Positions 18,009-26,921 of a DNA stretch of 64,000 bases are shown piece by piece. The notes under the pieces are model-generated. The model was not told the origin of the DNA and ran no database searches. It was given only the letters and a program-made list of their open reading frames with translations. Origin of the DNA: Terriglobus roseus DSM 18391 (GTDB lineage: Bacteria; Acidobacteriota; Terriglobia; Terriglobales; Acidobacteriaceae); contig NC_018014.1 of NCBI RefSeq assembly GCF_000265425.1, forward strand, positions 3,472,001 to 3,536,000, read 5' to 3'. Each line of letters starts with the position of its first letter. Within the stretch, counting starts at the first letter, position 1. A program made the translations under genes and the position numbers.

Positions 18009-20966
18009 TTAGCGGGTAAAGCGAATTCCCAACTGGAACTGGCGGGCGGTTTCGGCGGATGTTGCCGTGTTGAAGGTGGCGTTCGGTGTCGCGCCGGGAC
18101 CGTAGGTCTTGTTGACATTGGTTACGTTGAGTTTGTTCGGCGCATTGAAGACTTCTGCGATGAACTGGACCGTGCTCCGATCGCGAACACGGAAATCACG
18201 TGCGAGCCGGAAGTCGAGTTCCGCATACGAGGGCAGACGGTAGGCGTTGTAGGTAGAGCCGACGGGGCGGTCGTTGAAGAGCAAGTCTCCGTTGTTATCC
18301 TGACCGGTGAGCGCAGAGAACGGCAGCCCGGATTGGGCCACCATGCGCGACGTCACTGTCCAGCCGTTGGCAAGTAACGCAGTCGCACGATTTGCAAAGG
18401 AGAAGTGCGTGTCGTAGACGGCAGTCAGCGTGAAGCGGTGCGGCTGGCTGAAGTCGCCAGGGCCCACATCCTGCGAAGGGTTTGCGGGGTTGGAGGGTGT
18501 TGTGAGGACACCGAAGTTGGTGAAGGCGTTGGACGAGTTGAGGTAGGACAGGCCCTTCACGTTCTGGTAGTTGTATGCGGCCTGGAAGCTGAGGCCGCCA
18601 CGGGCGCGCTGCGTCAACACGGCGACAAAGCCGTTGTAGTTCTGGTAGCCCGCAGAGGTTGCCGTGTAGATATTGCCAAAAGCCGGGTTGGGACGATTGG
18701 TGGTGCCGCCGTAGAGCGGTCCGCCGTTCGGCGCGGTTCCTGTGACGGCGAGATTGGATGGGGTCGAGTAAGGCAGGCTCTGTGCACGGTTGCCAAAGTA
18801 AGACAACGCAAGCGACTGACTCTTCATGAGCTGGCGCTCGATCGTTGCGAAGTAGCTGTGCACCATGGGATCGCGGAACTCTGATGCGAAGGTGTAGAGG
18901 TCCGAAGGCAGAAGTGCCGCATTGCCGGTGATGGACACAGGACCGGTGGTGAAGGCAGGTGCGCCAGCCTGTGTGGGTGTGACCGTCAGATTGCGCACAG
19001 CAACGCCGTTACCCCGACGGAAGGTGTTGAAGGTCTGCGCTACGGTGGTGTTGTAGTAGATGCCGTAGCCGGCACGCAGTACGGTCTTGCCGTCGCCTGT
19101 GGGATCGAAGGCTACTGCGAGACGAGGCGCCCAGTTGTTGTAGTCCTGCGGGATGTTGCCGGTTGCAGGGTACGCCGGGTTCGCGACGCCGTCGGGACGC
19201 AGGAAGAGTTCATAGCGCATGCCGTAGGTCAGCTTCAGGCGGCTGTTGATGCGCCAGTCGTCCTGCAGGAAGTAACCCTGGTTGACGACGCGCGATGTGG
19301 TGAACTCCTGACCCGTGGCACGCGTGTACTGGGTGTACGTGTAAGGGCGACCGGTTGCAGGGTCGATGGTGCCTGACTGCGCATTGATGGCCTGCTGCAG
19401 CGGCGTGACCGCGGCCCGCGTGCCGTTCGCGGTCAGACCGGTGAAGGTGAAGGTGCCGTTCAGATTGCGCGTACGTTCCTTGAACGATGCGGGCAGAATC
19501 TCGATGCCAGCCTTGATCGCGTGATTGCCGCGGTTCCAGGTGAAGTTATCGACGATCTGATACCCCGACTCGTACGAAACGAATGTGCCGTCCTGGTTGC
19601 CGTTGTAGCTGCCGACACCAGAGATGGTGATCTGCGGCGTCAGCGGGCTGATGACGCCGTTTGAGATGTCGCGCTTGATGCCGAGGAAGCGGAACTCATT
19701 CAGCTTGTTTGCACCGAAGGTCGTTACGAGCTGCGCGGTGCCGGACTGCGGACTTTCGTCGAAGCGGCTGGCTACCTGACGGGTGATTTGACCGCTGCCC
19801 AATGGGCTTTCGCGATCACGATAGTAGTTGTAGCGAAGCACCAGGCGGTTGGACTGGTTGAGGACGAAGTCAGACTTCACCGTGATGGTGTGGGCGCGGA
19901 AGCTGCCGTTGAACGACGCGATGTCCTCAGGGGCAATGCCCAACTGGGCTGCTGCAGAGGCCTGCGCTGTGCCGCCGAAGGTGGAGACCTGCGGCGCATC
20001 CTGCTGCCAACGTTCATAGCTGCCGAAGATGAAGCCCTTGTCCTTGCGGATGGGGCCGCTTGCCGTGCCGCCGTAGTTATAGCGCGAGAACTGCGGTGTC
20101 GGGGTGGCGTCGGACAAGAGGAAGGGGCGCGAGGAGAGTGCCTTGTTCCGAGCGAAGAGGAAGCCGCCGAAATGCACATCGTTTGTTCCGGACTTTGACA
20201 CGGCATTGAGTAGCAGTGCTGCCTGGCGGCCAAACTCTGCCGAGTAGTTGGTGACGACCTGGACTTCGCTTAATGCGTCTTCGCTGATGACGAGGTTACG
20301 AGCGCCGCCCTGGACGTTGTTGCTGACACCGTCGACGTTGATCTGCCGGAAGCCGAGACCGCCGAAGGAGACCGAGGGTGTGCCTGTGCCGGATCCACCC
20401 GTGGAGAGTGGCGGCGCGTTGACGACGGGGTTGACCACGAAGAGATCGAGAAAGCTACGGCCCGGGACGGGGATGTTCTGGACTTCGCGCGCGGTGTAGA
20501 TGTTGTTGTAGGCGTTGGTGCGACCGGTTTCGATCACGGGCGTGTCCGCGGTGACATCGACGGTGGTTGCAACGGAACCGACGGGCAGTGCGACACGCAG
20601 CGTCTGTACCTGACCGGCCGCGAGGGCGATGCCGGTCTGCTGCTGCGGCGAGAAGCCATCTTTCGCTGTTAGTACGGAGTACGTACCGGGCGGCAGGATT
20701 TGAACGCGGAAGTAGCCGTCGTCATCGGCGGTTGCTTCGCGCACGAGGCCGGTCTGCGTGTTCTGCACACGTACCGACGCGCCGGCGAGAGCGTTGCCGT
20801 CCATGGCGCGGACGTAGCCTTCAATGTTGCCGTCGATTGCCTGGCTTTGTGCATACATTGCCGGCGCCGGAACACAGACGGCAGCGACGAGGCTTAGTGC
20901 GGGTAGCAATACGGTGCGTGAGGAAGCGGAGAAGAAGAGACGAGAGAGAGGGACTGACTTGTTCAT
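18009..20966 (-). CDS. Oar-like TonB-dependent receptor
   Basis: A 985-residue receptor. The signal peptide runs to about residue 39 (ending PAMYAQ), followed by CarboxypepD_reg (IEGYVRAMDGNALAGASVRV onwards), a plug with INVDGVSNNVQGG and KSGTNDVHFGGFLFARN, and a barrel. The C-terminus is GIRFTR, so the terminal aromatic typical of outer-membrane proteins is two residues in. The ATG at 20966 has AGGAGTG 8-9 nt upstream; the frame is open to 21101 but lacks support there. The downstream phosphodiesterase follows at 33 bp. It is divergent from the GntR regulator across a 319-bp gap, so that regulator may control it. Confidence 0.92.
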   Translation of the reverse strand: MNKSVPLSRLFFSASSRTVLLPALSLVAAVCVPAPAMYAQSQAIDGNIEGYVRAMDGNALAGASVRVQNTQTGLVREATADDDGYFRVQILPPGTYSVLTAKDGFSPQQQTGIALAAGQVQTLRVALPVGSVATTVDVTADTPVIETGRTNAYNNIYTAREVQNIPVPGRSFLDLFVVNPVVNAPPLSTGGSGTGTPSVSFGGLGFRQINVDGVSNNVQGGARNLVISEDALSEVQVVTNYSAEFGRQAALLLNAVSKSGTNDVHFGGFLFARNKALSSRPFLLSDATPTPQFSRYNYGGTASGPIRKDKGFIFGSYERWQQDAPQVSTFGGTAQASAAAQLGIAPEDIASFNGSFRAHTITVKSDFVLNQSNRLVLRYNYYRDRESPLGSGQITRQVASRFDESPQSGTAQLVTTFGANKLNEFRFLGIKRDISNGVISPLTPQITISGVGSYNGNQDGTFVSYESGYQIVDNFTWNRGNHAIKAGIEILPASFKERTRNLNGTFTFTGLTANGTRAAVTPLQQAINAQSGTIDPATGRPYTYTQYTRATGQEFTTSRVVNQGYFLQDDWRINSRLKLTYGMRYELFLRPDGVANPAYPATGNIPQDYNNWAPRLAVAFDPTGDGKTVLRAGYGIYYNTTVAQTFNTFRRGNGVAVRNLTVTPTQAGAPAFTTGPVSITGNAALLPSDLYTFASEFRDPMVHSYFATIERQLMKSQSLALSYFGNRAQSLPYSTPSNLAVTGTAPNGGPLYGGTTNRPNPAFGNIYTATSAGYQNYNGFVAVLTQRARGGLSFQAAYNYQNVKGLSYLNSSNAFTNFGVLTTPSNPANPSQDVGPGDFSQPHRFTLTAVYDTHFSFANRATALLANGWTVTSRMVAQSGLPFSALTGQDNNGDLLFNDRPVGSTYNAYRLPSYAELDFRLARDFRVRDRSTVQFIAEVFNAPNKLNVTNVNKTYGPGATPNATFNTATSAETARQFQLGIRFTR

Positions 20967-21285
20967 ACGTTGGCACTCCTGGCCGTGTTCCCTAGGGCTG
21001 GTGAAGTCAGCGGTGCAGAGCGGCTCCGATCCCCAGGGGCTTCGAAAGCAGTATGTTGGGCGCACTGCAGCGACCTCCGAAGTGCAATGCTCCGGTGGCA
21101 CGTCTCCGGCAAGGGTTTTCAGATTGCCGGCCGCTGAATTGATATGCAGCGACGCTACGGCGTGAAGATGAACGGCTCGTCACAAAAGGGTGAGTCAAAG
21201 ATGAATCGCGTCAGACGTCAGACCTCTGACATCTAACGACCGATTTCATTTGGGCGGGAAGCGTTGCGTACCGTACTCTGGCACC
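20967..21285. promoter_or_regulatory. Divergent intergenic region, receptor / GntR regulator
   Basis: This is the only gene-free stretch above 300 bp. It holds a hairpin, CCGGCAA (21106-21112) with TTGCCGG (21124-21130), in the putative receptor leader, and a repeat cluster next to the GntR gene (listed separately). No coding frame with family signals was seen, and no known riboswitch core was recognised. Confidence 0.5.
21210..21230. promoter_or_regulatory. Candidate GntR-family operator
   Basis: Two tandem GTCAGAC units (21210-21223) run into CTCTGAC (21224-21230). GTCAGA-CC-TCTGAC (21217-21230) is a perfect inverted repeat. It lies 55 bp before the GntR start in the region shared with the divergent receptor. 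GntR-family dimers bind short dyads with outer GT...AC, which this fits. Control of both directions is an inference. Confidence 0.5.
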
Positions 21286-22104
21286 ATGCCTCCCCGCAGC
21301 ATCGATCCCAGTGCAAGTGCAACCCTCAACGACCGTATCTGGAGCGGCATGCCGCGTGAGAACCTTGCGACGCGTGTGGCGAATGCCATTCGGGAGCAGG
21401 TGCAGCAGGGCGCACTGCAGCGTGGATCACAACTGCGGAGCGAGGTAGAGCTTTCGCGCGACCTGGGCGTGAGCCGGCAGACGCTGCGCGAGGCTACGCG
21501 CATGCTGACGCTTGAAGGCTTACTCACGATCCGGCATGGCATGGGCACGTTTGTGACGGATCCGCCCGTCACACTGAGCAGTCCGCTGAACTCGATGCAT
21601 TCGATGTCTGCGTTGATTCGCGCGAACGGCGGGGAACCAAGCATTCGAGAGCTAAAGGTGCGACGCCTGACCGCGACAGCAGAGGTTGCAACCGCGTTGC
21701 AGATATCAGCCAGCTCGCCGGTAGCAGAGATTCTTCGCGTGCGGTTGATCAGCGGGAAGCCACTGGCGGTTGCGTACGACTACATCGCTTTGCAGGAGAG
21801 GCCGGAGGAGACGCTGCAGCTGATACAGAGCTTCGACGGCGGATCCATCTATGACTTCATGCGGACCAAGCTGCAGATGCCATTGCTTTCCAGCGAAGCG
21901 TCGTTGACGGCCGTAGCAGCCGGCAAACGCCATGCCGACCTGCTGAAAGTGAAGCAGGGATTTCCCTTGCTGCTGGTGCGTGAGATTCATATGACTGGCA
22001 AGCAGAGTCACGGCCTGTACAGCACGGTCTTTCATAATTCCACACTGATGGAGTTCACGCTCGTTCGTCCGGGAAGTCCCGGCAACCACGTCAGCAAGGT
22101 ATGA
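21286..22104 (+). CDS. GntR/HutC-family transcriptional regulator (UTRA domain)
   Basis: A 272-residue cytoplasmic repressor or activator. The GntR winged helix spans about 25-92 (LATRVANAIREQVQQG, then LRSEVELSRDLGVSRQTLREA, then GMGTFVTDPP). A UTRA effector-binding domain follows (about 110-265), with the typical ending ILRVRLISGKPLAVAYDYI...TVFHNSTLMEFTLVR. Effectors of this class are usually small sugar phosphates or related metabolites. The ATG at 21286 is preferred over a TTG at 21250. The stop overlaps the start of the sugar-kinase gene by 4 bp (ATGA), so the two are co-translated; the kinase product is a plausible effector (inference). The pairing resembles the regulator/kinase pairs of amino-sugar or fructosamine loci. 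Confidence 0.88.
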   Translation: MPPRSIDPSASATLNDRIWSGMPRENLATRVANAIREQVQQGALQRGSQLRSEVELSRDLGVSRQTLREATRMLTLEGLLTIRHGMGTFVTDPPVTLSSPLNSMHSMSALIRANGGEPSIRELKVRRLTATAEVATALQISASSPVAEILRVRLISGKPLAVAYDYIALQERPEETLQLIQSFDGGSIYDFMRTKLQMPLLSSEASLTAVAAGKRHADLLKVKQGFPLLLVREIHMTGKQSHGLYSTVFHNSTLMEFTLVRPGSPGNHVSKV

Positions 22105-23015
22105 GCGACCACCCTGCGGTGTTCGGGAACTTTGCGATAGACGATTTGGTCTTTGCAGACGGCAGCACGCGATGGGGCGTGCCCGGTGGCACTGCGGCCT
22201 ATGCGGCGCTGGGGGCAGCGTTGTGGACGGGTGGCGCAACGGCAGTCGCACCGCTTGGGGGGGACTATCCCCAGTCCCTGCTGACGCGTGTCGACTGCTC
22301 ACGCTGCCGGATCATTCCTCACACGATGCGCAACTGGGGCCTGTACGAGGACGATGGCACACGACATTTCGTCAGCCGCAACCGCGATCGCGACTGGTCA
22401 GGCTTCTGCCCTACGAGCGAAGATGCTGCGACCGGAACGCAATCGACCGCGCATCTTGCAGCGATGCCTCTGTTGCGAACCCAGTCGCTTATCGCGCATT
22501 TGAGGCAGCAGGGCGCGAGCACACTCTCACTCGATGTAGACAATCACGACCTGCAACAGGATGGTTCGTCGGCGCAGGCGCATATCGATCTGATACGGCT
22601 TGTCGATCTGTATCTGCCCAGTCAGCAGGATGTCGCGAGACTGTTGCCGGGACTGCCGCCCACGGTTGCGTTACGGAGGCTGCGCGATTACGCACCCAAC
22701 ACCTCGCTGATCGCGATCAAGATGGGCGAGGCGGGCGTGCTTGCACACGTTGCCGGTAGCGATGATTGCATCCGCTTACCGAGTGTTGCGCGCGCCGTTG
22801 TCGATACTACCGGGGCGGGCGACGCGTTCTGTGGAGGTGCGCTTGCTGCTTACGCCGAGGGTCTTGGGCCGCTGGACGCGATCGTTCAAGGCTCCGTCTC
22901 AGCAGCGCTCTGCGTGGAGGGCTGGGGATGGGAGGGCCTGCTGCAGGTATCTGAGGACGTCAAACGTGAGCGGTCAGCAGACGCCAGAAGCCGCGTCGCA
23001 AAAACAACGTTTTAG
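22101..23015 (+). CDS. PfkB-family sugar kinase
   Basis: A 304-residue ribokinase-fold enzyme transferring phosphate from ATP to a sugar or sugar derivative. The N-terminal GVPGGTAAYAALGAALW matches the first PfkB signature. The second, VVDTTGAGDAFCGGALAAYAEG, contains the anion hole and catalytic base D241. Length is typical. The substrate is not evident; relatives include fructoselysine 6-kinase, which is also paired with a GntR-type regulator. It overlaps the regulator gene by 4 bp. The next gene begins 186 bp on, a gap in which nothing else was recognised. Confidence 0.85.
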   Translation: MSDHPAVFGNFAIDDLVFADGSTRWGVPGGTAAYAALGAALWTGGATAVAPLGGDYPQSLLTRVDCSRCRIIPHTMRNWGLYEDDGTRHFVSRNRDRDWSGFCPTSEDAATGTQSTAHLAAMPLLRTQSLIAHLRQQGASTLSLDVDNHDLQQDGSSAQAHIDLIRLVDLYLPSQQDVARLLPGLPPTVALRRLRDYAPNTSLIAIKMGEAGVLAHVAGSDDCIRLPSVARAVVDTTGAGDAFCGGALAAYAEGLGPLDAIVQGSVSAALCVEGWGWEGLLQVSEDVKRERSADARSRVAKTTF

Positions 23016-23201
23016 AAATGTTGACGCTGCGGCACGTAATGCTCTTTGCCTCCAATCGCCTTGTGCATCGTGTCTGGCGACAGCTAAGATGCAGGCCAAC
23101 GATCTCTTCATCGTCCGCCTGCAATAGCGGTCAAGATGGAGTACCGAAGCCGCCATTTAAGCGCGCTTTATTCACCGAAACTGCCTGCACAGGAGTCACC
23201 C

Positions 23202-24086
23202 ATGCCAACTATCTCGCGCCGCGCCATGCTACAGCGGAGCCTTGCCGGCGCAGCCTTTGCAGCGAGTCCCGCATTGTTGCCTGGCCAGAAGCAGGACGCC
23301 GCAGAATCGGGTGCTCCGCTTGCTCGCAAGGGCAGGATCAAGCAGTCCGTATGCAAGGGACCCTATCCAGAACTCAGCGTGGATGAGCTGTGCCGCTACG
23401 GCGCTCACATCGGCCTGAAGGCCATTGATCTTTTACAGCCGGAGGACTTTGAGACCCCGAAGAAATATGGACTGACGTGTGCCATGGGTTACGCCGGTGC
23501 AGGCACGATCAAGGATGGCCTTAACAATCCGGCGAACCACGCATCGATCGAAGCAGCCCTGCGGAAGACGTTACCCGCGGCGGTGAAGGCGGGGGTTCCG
23601 AACCTGATCACATTTTCCGGCAACCGCAATGGCATGTCCGATGAAGAGGGTGCGAAGAACACCATTGTCGGCCTGAACCGTATGAAGCGAATGATGGAAG
23701 ATGCCGGTGTAACGCTTTGTATCGAATTGCTGAACAGCAAGGTGAATCACAAGGACTACATGGCAGACCACACGGAGTGGGGCGTCCAGGTGTTGAAGGA
23801 GGTTGGCTCCTCTCATGTGAAGCTGCTCTACGACATCTACCACATGCAAATTATGGAAGGTGATCTGATCAACACCATCCAGAAGAACATTGCGTACATC
23901 GGCCACTTCCACACGGGCGGCGTTCCGGGGCGGAATGACTTGAATGATAATCAGGAAGTTCAGTGGGATGGCGTGATGCGTGGTATCGCTGCGACCGGCT
24001 TTCAGGGTTATGTAGCGCACGAGTTCAAGCCGCTTGGCGATCCACGTGCAGCCCTGCTGCAGGCGGTGAATCGTTGCGATGTGTAA
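23202..24086 (+). CDS. Tat-exported TIM-barrel sugar isomerase/epimerase
   Basis: A 294-residue xylose-isomerase-like barrel of the hydroxypyruvate-isomerase type. The N-terminus ISRRAMLQRSLAGAAFA is a twin-arginine-like signal, unusual for cytosolic relatives and implying periplasmic action. Metal-site segments are visible: CIELLNSK, KLLYDIYHMQIMEGD, GHFHTGGVPGRNDL and VAHEFKP. AGGAG lies 6 nt before the ATG at 23202; an upstream in-frame ATG at 23136 would bury the signal. Downstream genes encode a membrane-side sugar dehydrogenase, so the barrel may isomerise or cleave its oxidised (keto-sugar) product. The substrate is unknown. Confidence 0.82.
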   Translation: MPTISRRAMLQRSLAGAAFAASPALLPGQKQDAAESGAPLARKGRIKQSVCKGPYPELSVDELCRYGAHIGLKAIDLLQPEDFETPKKYGLTCAMGYAGAGTIKDGLNNPANHASIEAALRKTLPAAVKAGVPNLITFSGNRNGMSDEEGAKNTIVGLNRMKRMMEDAGVTLCIELLNSKVNHKDYMADHTEWGVQVLKEVGSSHVKLLYDIYHMQIMEGDLINTIQKNIAYIGHFHTGGVPGRNDLNDNQEVQWDGVMRGIAATGFQGYVAHEFKPLGDPRAALLQAVNRCDV

Positions 24087-24150
24087 TGCAGGAGAACGGC
24101 TGGCGTTGCTTATCGGCCGCGTTTGAATCCGTCAACGGAGGACAAGGAAT

Positions 24151-24744
24151 ATGAACATGCAACGACGTGACGTCCTGCGACTGCTGGCCTCTACCGCCGT
24201 GATCTCGGCCCTGCCGGTTGAGTTGATGCAGTCGCTTCAGCAAGCACGGGCGCAGAGCGGTCCTGGGGGCAGCCTGCGTACGCTGAATGCGCACCAGAAC
24301 CTGACCATCACAACCATGAGCGACATCATCATTCCCGAGACCACAACGCCGGGAGCGAAGGGTGCGAAGGTCAACGAGTTCATCGACCTGTTGCTCACCG
24401 AGTGGTACGACAAGCCGGACACGGATCACTTTCTACAAGGCATTGCCGAGGCGGACGCGACGAGCCGCAAACGATTTGGCAAAGCCTTTGTCGACTGCAC
24501 CACTGCACAGCAGGTGCAGTTGATGAAGACCTGGGACGATGAGGCCATGCAGTATGCCCGGGCGTTGAAGGCGAAACCGACGGGGCAGATGCTGCCTCCA
24601 CCGGCGAATTTCTTCTACACCGTAAAGCGCCTGACGCTGGTGGGTTACTACACCTCAGAGGTCGGCTTCTCAAAGGAACTTGGAAAAACCATCATTCCCA
24701 TGAAGCATGCGGGTTGTGCACCGCTGTCGGAGGCGCGCTCGTGA
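24151..24744 (+). CDS. Gluconate 2-dehydrogenase subunit 3-like protein
   Basis: A 197-residue small subunit of membrane-side FAD sugar or sugar-acid dehydrogenases. MQRRDVLRLLASTAVISALP is a Tat signal that can carry the folded catalytic partner across the membrane. The core (TMSDIIIPETTTPGAKGAKVNEFIDLLLTEWY onwards) matches the subunit 3 family (PF13618). It overlaps the GMC flavoenzyme by 4 bp (GTGA), as expected for a stoichiometric complex. A purine-rich site (GGAGG) lies 8 nt before the ATG. No haem motif is present, so electrons must leave through another protein, possibly the cytochrome c encoded just downstream on the other strand. Confidence 0.88.
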   Translation: MNMQRRDVLRLLASTAVISALPVELMQSLQQARAQSGPGGSLRTLNAHQNLTITTMSDIIIPETTTPGAKGAKVNEFIDLLLTEWYDKPDTDHFLQGIAEADATSRKRFGKAFVDCTTAQQVQLMKTWDDEAMQYARALKAKPTGQMLPPPANFFYTVKRLTLVGYYTSEVGFSKELGKTIIPMKHAGCAPLSEARS

Positions 24745-26432
24745 ACATCCTTACGAATAAGTCCAACACATTCGACGCGATCATTATCGGCTCGGGCATG
24801 AGCGGTGGCTGGGCTGCCAAGGAACTAACCGAGAAGGGCATGCAGACGCTTGTGCTCGAGGCCGGCCAGAGCATCATTCCAGAGCGCGACTACGTGGAGC
24901 ATGTGCCGGTCTGGGATATGAAGTTCCGCGGCTTACGCGATCGCAAGTACGAACAGGCTTTCCAGCCCAATCAGCGACATATCGGTGATGAGTGGAACTC
25001 CAAGTTCTTCGTCAACGACGTGGATAATCCGTATACGACACCGCCGGACACGCCATACCTTTTTCTACGCGGGCGCCATGTGGGCGGTCGTTCCGTGATG
25101 TGGGGCCGTCAATCCTATCGCTTCAGCGAAATGGACTTTGAAGCGAACCACAAGGACGGCCATGGTGTTGACTGGCCGATTCGCTACAAGGACATGGCTC
25201 CCTGGTACGACTACGTCGAAGACTTCATTGGCGTGAGCGGACAGGCGGAAGGTCTGCCGCAACTGCCCGATGGCAAGTTTTTGCCGCCGTTTGAGATGAA
25301 TTGCGCAGAGATCGCGATGAAGCATGCGGTCGAAGCAAAGTTTCCGCAACGCAGGGTGACGATCGGCCGCACCGCGATTCTTACGGTCGACCATAAGGGC
25401 CGCTATGCCTGCCACCAGTGCGGTCCGTGCGATCGAGGATGCATCACGCGGTCGTATTTCAGCAGCGTCAATTCGACGCTGCCGGCTGCGCAGCTTACGG
25501 GCAAGATGACACTTCGGCCGATGAGCGTGGTGCACAGCCTGATCTTCGATTCGGCGACACGTCGCGTCACGGGTGTTCGGGTGATCGATGCTGACTCACG
25601 GCAGACGATGGAGTATCACGCTAAGGTGATCTTCCTGTGCGCATCGACACTGGAGTCCGCACGCATCCTGATGAATTCTGCCACCAGCGAGTTTCCGAAC
25701 GGGCTTGCCAATTCAAGCGGTGAACTGGGCCACAACTTGATGGACCACATCTTTCACGCTGGCGCCAGCGGCACGATGCCGGGCTTTGAAGATCACGTTC
25801 AACTGGGTAACCGCCCGAACGGCATCTATATTCCCCGCTTCCGCAACGTCCATGACAAGTCGCCCGACTTTGTGCGTGGCTATGGCTTCCAGGGCAGCGC
25901 ATCTCGCGAAACCTGGGGACGCGGAACGGAGATGGCCGGGTTTGGTGCGGATTTCAAGAACGCGCTGCGCGAGCCGGGTCCATGGCGCATCTCCATTGGC
26001 GCGTGGGGCGAGTGTCTGCCGAACCATGACAACTACATGGAGCTGAATCACGACAAGGTAGACGCATGGGGCGTTCCCACGATCAAGATCAATCACAAGT
26101 GGCGCGCCAATGAATTAGCCATCTTCAAGGATGCGCAGGTGACTGCTGCCGAGATGCTGGAAGCGGCAGGTGTCAAGGACATCTCGATGTCGACGGTGCC
26201 GTCTATACCGGGCGAATGCATTCATGAGATGGGAAGTGCCCGCATGGGGCGCGATCCAAAGACATCCGTCCTGAACGCACACAACCAGGCGCACGATGTT
26301 CTGAACCTGTTTGTGACGGATGGATCTTCGATGGCGTCTTCCGCGTGCCAGAACCCTTCCCTCACCTACATGGCGTTGACCGCAAGAGCCTGCGACTATG
26401 CCGTGAGCCAGATGAAGAAGGGCGAACTCTAA
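24741..26432 (+). CDS. GMC-family FAD sugar dehydrogenase, catalytic subunit
   Basis: A 563-residue flavoprotein of the GMC oxidoreductase/gluconate-2-dehydrogenase large-subunit type. The FAD loop is DAIIIGSGMSGGWAAKELTEKG (about 12-33) with E41 as ribose ligand. HVGGRSVMWGRQSYRFS is the second signature. A Cys-rich stretch (C224-x2-C227-x2-C230-x3-C234) resembles the iron-sulfur region of FAD-glucose dehydrogenase catalytic subunits. The C-terminus HEMGSARMG and SACQNPSLTYMALTARACDYA carries the FAD/active-site His region. It lacks its own signal and is presumably carried out by the Tat signal of subunit 3, whose gene overlaps by 4 bp; the start is GTG at 24741, after GGAGGCG. The likely reaction is oxidation of a sugar hydroxyl to a keto group. 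Confidence 0.88.
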   Translation: MNILTNKSNTFDAIIIGSGMSGGWAAKELTEKGMQTLVLEAGQSIIPERDYVEHVPVWDMKFRGLRDRKYEQAFQPNQRHIGDEWNSKFFVNDVDNPYTTPPDTPYLFLRGRHVGGRSVMWGRQSYRFSEMDFEANHKDGHGVDWPIRYKDMAPWYDYVEDFIGVSGQAEGLPQLPDGKFLPPFEMNCAEIAMKHAVEAKFPQRRVTIGRTAILTVDHKGRYACHQCGPCDRGCITRSYFSSVNSTLPAAQLTGKMTLRPMSVVHSLIFDSATRRVTGVRVIDADSRQTMEYHAKVIFLCASTLESARILMNSATSEFPNGLANSSGELGHNLMDHIFHAGASGTMPGFEDHVQLGNRPNGIYIPRFRNVHDKSPDFVRGYGFQGSASRETWGRGTEMAGFGADFKNALREPGPWRISIGAWGECLPNHDNYMELNHDKVDAWGVPTIKINHKWRANELAIFKDAQVTAAEMLEAAGVKDISMSTVPSIPGECIHEMGSARMGRDPKTSVLNAHNQAHDVLNLFVTDGSSMASSACQNPSLTYMALTARACDYAVSQMKKGEL

Positions 26433-26466
26433 ACGCCGTAGAACAACTACTCTCCGTCTTTAGCCG

Positions 26467-26497
26467 AAGCCTCGCAGCGAACTCGCTCGAGGCTTTT
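26467..26497 (+). terminator. Rho-independent terminator after the GMC operon
   Basis: AAGCCTCG (26467-26474) pairs with CGAGGCTT (26488-26495), with an inner AGCG-AACT-CGCT stem, followed by TTTTGCT. It lies 34 bp after the GMC gene stop and reads rightward. Confidence 0.85.
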
Positions 26498-26498
26498 G

Positions 26499-26915
26499 CT
26501 ATTTCGATGGTTCTGGTGAGGCAAGGAGAGTCCAACCATCTTCGGCACGCAGGAACAGAATGAGGGAGCGGATTTCGTTCTCTGTGAGCGCATCCGCGAA
26601 GGGCGGCATCATTTTGCCGCCGTCGTGGATCTGGTGGAAGATCTCTTCGTCGGTCTTCCGTTTGCGCACTTCGCGCAGGTTTGGCGCTTTATCTGTGCCG
26701 AAGCCTTGCGGGCCGTGGCAGAAGGGGCATCCCGATGCCTTGAAGAGGGCGGCACCGTCTTTCGCGGAAGGTGGAGTTACCTGGTCTGACGGGGCGGCAG
26801 ATGCCTGCCCTTCAAGGGGAATGCTCGACGTACATCCGGCAACGATCAAGGCGGCGCAAGCAGTGAGCGCTCGCAGATTGCATACGTACTGCTGCTTAAT
26901 TTTTTTCGGGGACAT
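26499..26915 (-). CDS. Monohaem cytochrome c lipoprotein
   Basis: A 138-residue electron carrier. A lipobox LIVAGC puts the acylated Cys at residue 28, so it should be anchored in a membrane facing the periplasm. The haem site is CPFCH (63-67), and the axial Met is in DGGKMMPPF (M102 or M103), typical of class I cytochrome c (PF13442-like). It starts 6 bp after the multihaem cytochrome gene in the same direction, so it is the second gene of that operon. It converges on the GMC dehydrogenase gene. It could accept electrons from the multihaem protein or from the GMC dehydrogenase; both are inferences. Confidence 0.9.
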   Translation of the reverse strand: MSPKKIKQQYVCNLRALTACAALIVAGCTSSIPLEGQASAAPSDQVTPPSAKDGAALFKASGCPFCHGPQGFGTDKAPNLREVRKRKTDEEIFHQIHDGGKMMPPFADALTENEIRSLILFLRAEDGWTLLASPEPSK

Positions 26916-26921
26916 GACTCT

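Noticed and set aside
21106..21130. Cobalamin or other riboswitch in the receptor leader
   Set aside because: Only one 7-bp stem is visible. The conserved cores of cobalamin, TPP and SAM riboswitches were looked for and not seen.
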